Shown here one piece after another: positions 1-5,536 of a DNA stretch of 8,001 nt. A model generated the notes under the pieces. It saw nothing but the letters and a program-made list of their open reading frames with translations, was not told the DNA's origin and did not search any database. The position numbers and the translations under genes were made by a program. The stretch lies in the NCBI GenBank assembly GCA_003695085.1, contig RFIV01000164.1:1-8001 (forward strand). Reading direction: 5' to 3'. The stretch's first letter is position 1. The number at the start of each line of letters is the position of its first letter. Source of the stretch: Gammaproteobacteria bacterium. Lineage in GTDB: Bacteria; Pseudomonadota; Gammaproteobacteria; Pseudomonadales; Oleiphilaceae.

Positions 1-55
1 ACAAGCCGATGCTCTCCAGCAGCACGGCCTGGAGGGCCAGCCACTTACCCGCCAT
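1..55 (-). CDS. pelE: PelE, N-terminal fragment (runs off the left edge)
   Basis: Only the first 18 codons are visible: MAGKWLALQAVLLESIGL, which reads without a stop to the window edge. Identification rests on position directly after pelD in a pelABCD cluster, an ATG (53-55) nested in the end of pelD, and an excellent ribosome site (TGGAGG, 9 nt upstream). The hydrophobic start fits PelE, an inner-membrane protein with N-terminal membrane segments and a TPR domain that works with PelD and the PelF/PelG synthase. The fragment alone is too short to recognise the family. Confidence 0.8.
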   Translation of the reverse strand, partial: MAGKWLALQAVLLESIGL

Positions 56-1370
56 CGCCGTGGGCCTCCAGGAACTGCTGCAATGCTTCCGGCGTTGACA
101 GACTGTGCCTGTGGACGGTGACCGGCAGTTCCAGCAGGGAAAGACCCAGCTCTTCCTTCACACGATCCTCCAGGCGCTGCCGGTATCCGGCCATGCCCAG
201 CTCGTCGGTCAGTGGCAGAAGCACCCAGACCCGAATGGGGTGGCCGGATTGCCTCAGCACAAGATCAAGCCCGCGGCGCATGCGCTCAACCAGATCCGCC
301 AGACGCTCGCCTTCATCGCCGGGTTCAATCTCCAGGCAAATCAGGCTGCCGGGCACATCATGGGCCTGACGATCGGCCAGCGCACGCTTCAGGTTGGCCC
401 GGAAGAGCATCTCCTCTTCACTTTCGGCCTCGGGCACCATTTCGTGATAGTGGATGAAGTCTGCAATGCGGCCTGCCAGCACGGCCAGCAGGCGTAACGT
501 TTTGTCTTCAAAGGCAAAGAATGGCATGAGCTGAATCACGATGACACCACGCAGGTGCTGTTCTGCATCCAGCAGCGGAATCGCGGCCAGGTAACGTGTG
601 CTGAAGTCGAGCTGATTGCCCTGAAGCTCCGGGCGTATGGATACCACCGCCAGAATCTCCATGCAGTGGTGAATGAGATCATCATCCACATCAACTTCAT
701 CCAGTCCCCCGGTTTCCGCCAGTGGCTCGGGCATCAGCAGCCCCTCCCGAACCTCCAGCAGAGCGGCACGCTGCAGGCTGCCATACTCGGCAAGAATGTC
801 GAGTGCCGTCCGCGCTACCGCAGGCGTCAAACCGCTCTCGCCCGACTGACGCAGCTGTTTCTGAAGGTGCCGCAGGGCCTCGCGCAAGCTCTGACCACTG
901 CCGGCCAGCTGCATCTCCAGCCGGTCGTGTGAAACCTTGAGCAGGTGATAGTTGCGGGTAAACTCGTCCAGGCGAATCTGGCGATAGGCATTGGACTGGC
1001 GCAGCTTGTCAATCTGGCGCTGCCAGTAATCCCGAAACTCCCCCACCAGCATGGTTATGGCGACCACCCCCACCAGCCAGGAATAGGGCAGGCTGGCCAG
1101 CGCAAGCTGCTGTAGATCCGTGACTGAAACAAATACCAGCAGCTCCAGGACAACGGCCATGAACCCGGTAAAGAAGCCGTAGCGCAGGGCCACCAGCACG
1201 GTGGCCAGCAGCGGCCAGGGAAAGCCGCCGGTGATGTAAAACGGATCTTCGGGGCGTATCCAGGCACACATGCCCAGGACGACCGCAACGATAAGCACGG
1301 TCTCCGCCCAGCGCACCCATGCCGGTGCGCGACGATCCCGTTCCGTGAGGTTGCGGAAGCCTTCCTGCAT
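45..1370 (-). CDS. pelD: PelD, inner-membrane c-di-GMP receptor controlling Pel synthesis
   Basis: PelD activates Pel polymerisation after binding cyclic di-GMP, working with PelE, PelF and PelG in the inner membrane. The 441 residues compare with about 455 in P. aeruginosa. A cytoplasmic N-terminus is followed by four hydrophobic segments, roughly 22-38, 51-63, 66-84 and 96-111. A charged helical stretch at 112-178, probably coiled coil, leads into a GAF-type domain (about 180-310, including RYLAAIPLLD and RGVIVIQLMPFF). The C-terminal domain (about 318-436) is GGDEF-like but lacks any GGDEF or GGEEF motif, so no cyclase activity is expected. It keeps an inhibitory-site motif RxxD: Arg366-Gly-Leu-Asp369 (nt 264-275), one residue from the R367/D370 positions I recall for P. 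aeruginosa PelD. The start ATG (1368-1370) follows the pelC stop by 4 nt and has no strong Shine-Dalgarno sequence, so coupling to pelC translation is likely. The 3' end overlaps the pelE start by 11 nt. Confidence 0.95.
   Translation of the reverse strand: MQEGFRNLTERDRRAPAWVRWAETVLIVAVVLGMCAWIRPEDPFYITGGFPWPLLATVLVALRYGFFTGFMAVVLELLVFVSVTDLQQLALASLPYSWLVGVVAITMLVGEFRDYWQRQIDKLRQSNAYRQIRLDEFTRNYHLLKVSHDRLEMQLAGSGQSLREALRHLQKQLRQSGESGLTPAVARTALDILAEYGSLQRAALLEVREGLLMPEPLAETGGLDEVDVDDDLIHHCMEILAVVSIRPELQGNQLDFSTRYLAAIPLLDAEQHLRGVIVIQLMPFFAFEDKTLRLLAVLAGRIADFIHYHEMVPEAESEEEMLFRANLKRALADRQAHDVPGSLICLEIEPGDEGERLADLVERMRRGLDLVLRQSGHPIRVWVLLPLTDELGMAGYRQRLEDRVKEELGLSLLELPVTVHRHSLSTPEALQQFLEAHGDGG
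65..70 (-). promoter_or_regulatory. Ribosome binding site of pelE, inside the pelD 3' end
   Basis: TGGAGG on the minus strand, 9 nt before the ATG at 53-55. It is the strongest Shine-Dalgarno sequence I see in the window and supports the nested pelE start. Confidence 0.75.
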
Positions 1371-1374
1371 GAAT

Positions 1375-1944
1375 TCAGTCGCGGCTCAGTGGCAGATCAC
1401 TCAAGAGGTCTTCGAGCACGGTCTGGGCCGCCATGGCCAGTCCTTCGCGGCCCCAGCCAGACCGGGCACCGGTGGCGGTCCAGAGCACTTCACCGCGTTT
1501 GATGTCGATTACGCGCAGGGTGACACCTACCGCCGGCTCGCCGTCCAGTCCCGCCTTGTAGCGCCATTCATTGACGCTGCCGGTCACGCCATATTGAGCT
1601 GCCTGCTGGCGCGCCCAGGCCAGCGCAGTATTGAAACGCGCCTGGTCGTTGGTCATCAGCAAGGGCGACTTTTCAGCCGGGTGAGGATAGTCCCTCACCT
1701 TCAACCGCTCCGCCCGAAGCAGTGCAGCCGTGATCGCCTCGATACGCTCACCGGCCTGCGGCGCCTGGGCCAGGTTGGCAAACGGAAGCATGACCCAGGT
1801 GGCGCGGGTATCCAGAGGCTCGGTTTCCGGCGCGCTGCGCAGCACCGAGCACCCCCCCAGCAGCAGGCTCAACAAGACACCCGACAGCACCATTCTGAAT
1901 GACATCCTGCGAATGCGCAGCATCGCAATCCCATTACACCGCAT
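1375..1944 (-). CDS. pelC: PelC, outer-membrane lipoprotein of the Pel export complex
   Basis: PelC forms a ring (a dodecamer in characterised homologues) on the periplasmic face of the outer membrane at the mouth of the PelB barrel, funnelling cationic Pel to the pore. The 189-residue product has a lipoprotein signal: a basic stretch (LRIRRMSFRM), a hydrophobic core (VLSGVLLSLLL) and lipobox LGGC with the acylated Cys at residue 32. Ser follows at +2, with no Asp retention signal, which fits outer-membrane sorting. The mature part (about 157 residues) carries a compact alpha/beta domain with segments WVMLPFANL (50-58), QYGVTGSVNEWRYK (117-130) and GEVLWTATGARSGWG (151-165). The family resembles the N-terminal domain of TolB; I infer this from the family, not from a search. 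I chose the ATG at 1942-1944 because GGAAGG lies 10 nt before it; Met8 and Met14 would shorten the signal to 24 or 18 residues and have poorer ribosome sites. It sits between pelB (7 nt) and pelD (4 nt). Confidence 0.95.
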   Translation of the reverse strand: MRCNGIAMLRIRRMSFRMVLSGVLLSLLLGGCSVLRSAPETEPLDTRATWVMLPFANLAQAPQAGERIEAITAALLRAERLKVRDYPHPAEKSPLLMTNDQARFNTALAWARQQAAQYGVTGSVNEWRYKAGLDGEPAVGVTLRVIDIKRGEVLWTATGARSGWGREGLAMAAQTVLEDLLSDLPLSRD

Positions 1945-1951
1945 GACTCAC

Positions 1952-4900
1952 TTACCTTCCCATATAACTGTTGTACGAAATCCGGATCATCAGATTATCG
2001 CCTCCGGCGGCGGACTCAGACGTCCAGTCAAAGGACAGGGCCAGTTCATCATCGCCGGCAACACGCCAGCCCAGCCCGGCCGATACCCCATAATCCATCA
2101 CGCTCCGCTCCCATTGATAGCCGACACTCAACCCCAGATGCCAGCGCGGCGAGGGAACTTCATGAGCAATCCGGTGAACCTGGCCATGATACCACATTGT
2201 GGTGAATCCCACGCGCCCGTATCGCTCGGGCAGAAGGGTCGCCGCTTCGGGCAAGGTGTCGAACAATGCATTGAGGCGCGCGTCCGCCAGAGCGTTGCCC
2301 GTGAACCGGTACCATTGCACATCCGCCCCGACCTGCCAGGCCGGATCGTTCAGGAACAGCAGATGGTTGAGACTGGCCTGGGCAAAGGGCCCGCGCCCCA
2401 GCTCGGCCCCCCAGATACTGCTGATGCGTCGCCAGCCTGCCTCCATGCTTGCGCTTGTGCGGCTGTCCAGTCCGGTGGTCAGATTGATCCGCCCCCCCTG
2501 CTCCAGCCCCCAGGCCCAGGTCGTACCCGAAATCTCAGGCCGCTGATTGTAGGTCAGTGTCATGCCATAACTGAGCCCCTCATCAGCGATACGCTGCCAT
2601 GCCACGCTCACGCCCCAGGTTGTTTTTTGGGGGCGGTCGTGAAGGCTCAGGCCCATTCGCCAGTCAGTACCTCGACTGAGCTGACGCCAGTGGAACAGGG
2701 CATCCTGCTGATTTCCCACCTCCGGGCGCAGCGCCGAGGCCGGAGACAACTGGTAGTGGTGCAGGGCAGCGCCCCAGCCGTGGTCGTCGTACAAGCCGGC
2801 CGTCACCAGTCCCCAGCTTTGCAGATCCAGCAGATCGCGGGTCTGACGCGTGGATTCCAGGCGAAAGCCCCGTTCCAGATCCGTACGCAGCGAGGCCGTC
2901 AAGCTCCGGACCTGCTTGACGTTTTCCTCGTCCAGCTGATCTGTCAGACTGACCAGCCCGAAACGCAGTGCTTCCGTCCTTTCACCAAGTCGATGGCGGG
3001 CCAGGACAGAGTCCGCCAGCGGCAGCCGGTTGAAGCCACGGAACGCCGCTTCCATGCCCGAGGCATCGTTACTCTGCAAGGCCATGGCCAGATGCTGCCA
3101 GCCCGGCAGGCGCAGGCTTCGGCTGATCGCCTGCTGATAATAGAAGTGAGACAGCACCCGGTGACCGTCTGCCAGCGCCCACTCCAGCAGAAGCTCCAGT
3201 TTGTCCGAGTCGGACAGCCGCGCGGCACCGGGCGATTCCAGTGCCGCACGTGCTGCCGTGTTCCCTTCAAATTCACGCACCAGGCGCAGTGCCTGATCCG
3301 GGTGTGCGTCACCGCCACGTCCCAGCAGTCTGGGTCGCAACAATTGCCAGGTATATTGACGCAGGCGCCAGGCATAATCGTCATAGCCGCCCAACCGGAA
3401 GGCTTCGGCCATCCCCATGAGCCAGTCCACATCCTGCTGGTGGCTCGGGAGTCCCAGTCTGAACCAGGCCAGTGCCTGGGTGCTGTCCCCGAGCGCGCTG
3501 TAACCGAACGCCAGTATGGGCCACAAACTGCTGTCATCAGCCCCCGTAACCCGATAGTAGTCCAGATAACTGCGCAGTGTTGCGGAGCCGGGCCCGGCAT
3601 CACCAATCAATGCCCACAAGAAGGCATCCCGGTAGGCAGGATTGTCCGGGGCATACGCCAGGGCTTGTTCCCAGGCGGCTATTGCCCGCTGGCTATCACC
3701 CTCAAGCGTCGCCAGCTGCGCCTTGAGAGACCAGTAAAGCCCACGCCGGCTGTCGCTGCGCGGCAGGGGCGTCTGGGCCACCCAGGTGCGCGCCTCGTCA
3801 ATGAGTCCGGCAGTCAGTGCCAGTGCAATGGCCTGCAAGCGTGCCTGTTCATCGCCATTTCTCAGCGCTGCCTGGTACATCAGCCGGGCAGCTTCAACCG
3901 TCTTGCCACTCAGGGCCAGCCCATTGGCCACCGCCAGCGGCAGGTCAGGTGCCAGATCCGTCGCACCCTCAGGAGACGCCAGCAGCGCTCGCAGGGCATC
4001 TCGCGCATCCTCGAAATCTTCCAGATACAAGGCCAGTTGAAGGCGCAGCGACCAGTATTCCGGGGTCTGGTGGTCGGGCCCGGCCCGCCGCAGTACCGCG
4101 TACGACCGCTCCGGATCGCGCTGCAACCAGTAAAGGTTGACCAGTTCCAGTCGCTTTTCCGGGTCCAGGCGGTTTGCCCGCTCTTCAGCCTCCAGCAAGG
4201 CTATCGCGGCAGACCAGTCTCGCAGGTCAATCAGAAGGCTGTACAGCTGGTTCAGTATGGCCGGGTCACCTGGCGTGCGGGCATACTCTTTTTCGAGCAG
4301 CCGCCGCGCAGCTTCGGTATCACCGATATCCAGATACAGGCCAAACAGGGTGTCACGCTCTTCCTGCGTCAGGCTGCGCTCACGGGCAATGTGTTCCAGA
4401 ATCCGCCGGGCGTCCGGCAAGCGGTACAGGCCAATGGCCATCTGCCAGGCTGCCCGGCGATCTGCTTCATTTCCGGTCATGGCAGCATGTTTCTGCCACC
4501 AGGGGTAGGCGTCCTCCGTGCGACCACTCCAGGTATAAGCCTGGGCGATCTTGCGCACACGCTCCGGCGACTGCGCGGAAGTGGCCAGCCGGGGGACCAG
4601 CCTCAGTGCTCCGTCGAGGTTTCCCTGCGCGATTTCTGCATCGAAAAGCGCCCAGCCAAGTGTCATGTCCTGCGGCGTCAGCGCATATCTTTGGCGTTGC
4701 CAGTCAAGCGCAAGATCCGCTCGGCCATTCTGTCGCGCCACATCTATGGCCTTGTCCAGCACATCGGGATCATCCGGGTGTCGACGCACCAGGTCCGGTG
4801 CCAGTATCAGCGCGCCGTAGGGATCCCCGCTGGCCAGTCGCAGGTTCATCATCCGGATCGCAAGGGCCGGCTTTTGTGCGTCCGGCGCCAGCGCATAGGC

Positions 4901-5536
4901 CTGCCGGAGGTGGTGCATCGCCTGATCCGGACGGCCCTGTGCCTGGTACAGCCGTGTCATCTCCAGATGCAGCTGGCGCTCTTCGTCGGCATCCCGGGCA
5001 CGCGCAAGCAGCCACTCCTGTATCTCCACCTGCACGGACGGGCGTACCCATTCCCGTGTCAGCGCCAGGGTGGCACGAATACGCTCTGCCGGCCAGGGCA
5101 ATGTCAACAGGCGCCGCAGTGCAGACTCCAGCCGGCGCTGTGCTGCAGCACGGTCATCCGGTCGCGTCTGCGCAAACATGTACTGTGCGAGCAGATTCAG
5201 GTATTGGGTATAGTGTTGCGGATCGTTCAGAAAGGCCGGGTCATCCAGCAGCGGGCTCAGCTCCCGGAGTGCTTCCTCATACCGTCCGGCCAGCCTGAGC
5301 TGAGTCACCAAGTGCTCACGCACTTCCGTATTGCCGGGGTCCGAGCGCAGCAGCAGACGCAGGTATTCCAGCGTAACCGCATCGGGCCGGTCCAGAATGT
5401 CCCGTGTGGTAAACACCGTTTCTCGGGGAAACATCAGATAGAGAATGAGCGTGATCACAGCGGCCAGCACCAACAGGCCTGCCGGGTGGATCAGGTGCTC
5501 ACGCTCAATCGGGCGCAGGGGGTCATTGGCAGACAA
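1952..5536 (-). CDS. pelB: PelB, TPR scaffold and outer-membrane Pel export porin
   Basis: PelB carries Pel across the periplasm and outer membrane. At 1194 residues it is almost the same size as P. aeruginosa PelB (1193, from memory). Residues 1-19 are a short cytoplasmic tail, and 20-36 form one membrane segment (GLLVLAAVITLILYLMF) followed by PRE. Residues about 40-860 are a long helical tetratricopeptide-repeat solenoid; clear TPR-like units lie near 190-218, 287-316, 601-632 and 672-698 (for example GDSQRAIAAWEQALAYAP). From about 890 the chain changes to alternating aromatic and glycine-rich strands (TTWGVSVAWQR, LSYGMTLTYNQ, WHLGLSVGYQWE), typical of the C-terminal beta-barrel, and it ends with a strand LMIRISYNSYMGR. 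The start is a TTG (5534-5536), chosen because it gives the expected short N-terminal tail and has a GAGGG ribosome site 8 nt upstream; no ATG lies in frame before the membrane segment. The TPR region is thought to bind PelA and guide the polymer. Stop TAA is 7 nt before pelC. Confidence 0.96.
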   Translation of the reverse strand: MSANDPLRPIEREHLIHPAGLLVLAAVITLILYLMFPRETVFTTRDILDRPDAVTLEYLRLLLRSDPGNTEVREHLVTQLRLAGRYEEALRELSPLLDDPAFLNDPQHYTQYLNLLAQYMFAQTRPDDRAAAQRRLESALRRLLTLPWPAERIRATLALTREWVRPSVQVEIQEWLLARARDADEERQLHLEMTRLYQAQGRPDQAMHHLRQAYALAPDAQKPALAIRMMNLRLASGDPYGALILAPDLVRRHPDDPDVLDKAIDVARQNGRADLALDWQRQRYALTPQDMTLGWALFDAEIAQGNLDGALRLVPRLATSAQSPERVRKIAQAYTWSGRTEDAYPWWQKHAAMTGNEADRRAAWQMAIGLYRLPDARRILEHIARERSLTQEERDTLFGLYLDIGDTEAARRLLEKEYARTPGDPAILNQLYSLLIDLRDWSAAIALLEAEERANRLDPEKRLELVNLYWLQRDPERSYAVLRRAGPDHQTPEYWSLRLQLALYLEDFEDARDALRALLASPEGATDLAPDLPLAVANGLALSGKTVEAARLMYQAALRNGDEQARLQAIALALTAGLIDEARTWVAQTPLPRSDSRRGLYWSLKAQLATLEGDSQRAIAAWEQALAYAPDNPAYRDAFLWALIGDAGPGSATLRSYLDYYRVTGADDSSLWPILAFGYSALGDSTQALAWFRLGLPSHQQDVDWLMGMAEAFRLGGYDDYAWRLRQYTWQLLRPRLLGRGGDAHPDQALRLVREFEGNTAARAALESPGAARLSDSDKLELLLEWALADGHRVLSHFYYQQAISRSLRLPGWQHLAMALQSNDASGMEAAFRGFNRLPLADSVLARHRLGERTEALRFGLVSLTDQLDEENVKQVRSLTASLRTDLERGFRLESTRQTRDLLDLQSWGLVTAGLYDDHGWGAALHHYQLSPASALRPEVGNQQDALFHWRQLSRGTDWRMGLSLHDRPQKTTWGVSVAWQRIADEGLSYGMTLTYNQRPEISGTTWAWGLEQGGRINLTTGLDSRTSASMEAGWRRISSIWGAELGRGPFAQASLNHLLFLNDPAWQVGADVQWYRFTGNALADARLNALFDTLPEAATLLPERYGRVGFTTMWYHGQVHRIAHEVPSPRWHLGLSVGYQWERSVMDYGVSAGLGWRVAGDDELALSFDWTSESAAGGDNLMIRISYNSYMGR
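1955..1960 (-). promoter_or_regulatory. Ribosome binding site of pelC, inside the pelB 3' end
   Basis: GGAAGG on the minus strand, 10 nt before the ATG at 1942-1944 and overlapping the last PelB codons (Gly-Arg). It favours the first of three candidate Met codons for PelC. Confidence 0.7.

Noticed and set aside
1371..1374. Possible promoters or terminators between genes
   Set aside because: The only gaps in the window are 4 nt (pelC/pelD) and 7 nt (pelB/pelC), too short for either, and I saw no hairpin with a T-run on the minus strand at any gene end.
2622..2635. Run of five C then six A in pelB (minus strand) as a possible programmed frameshift
   Set aside because: The A AAA AAC heptamer is out of phase with the reading frame, and PelB reads through to a normal barrel end at the expected length, so there is no sign of functional slippage.
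4174..5298. A 374-codon plus-strand frame rich in Ala, Pro, Arg and Gly
   Set aside because: It is antisense to the TPR part of pelB and has no recognisable motif, a composition typical of a shadow frame in GC-rich DNA.
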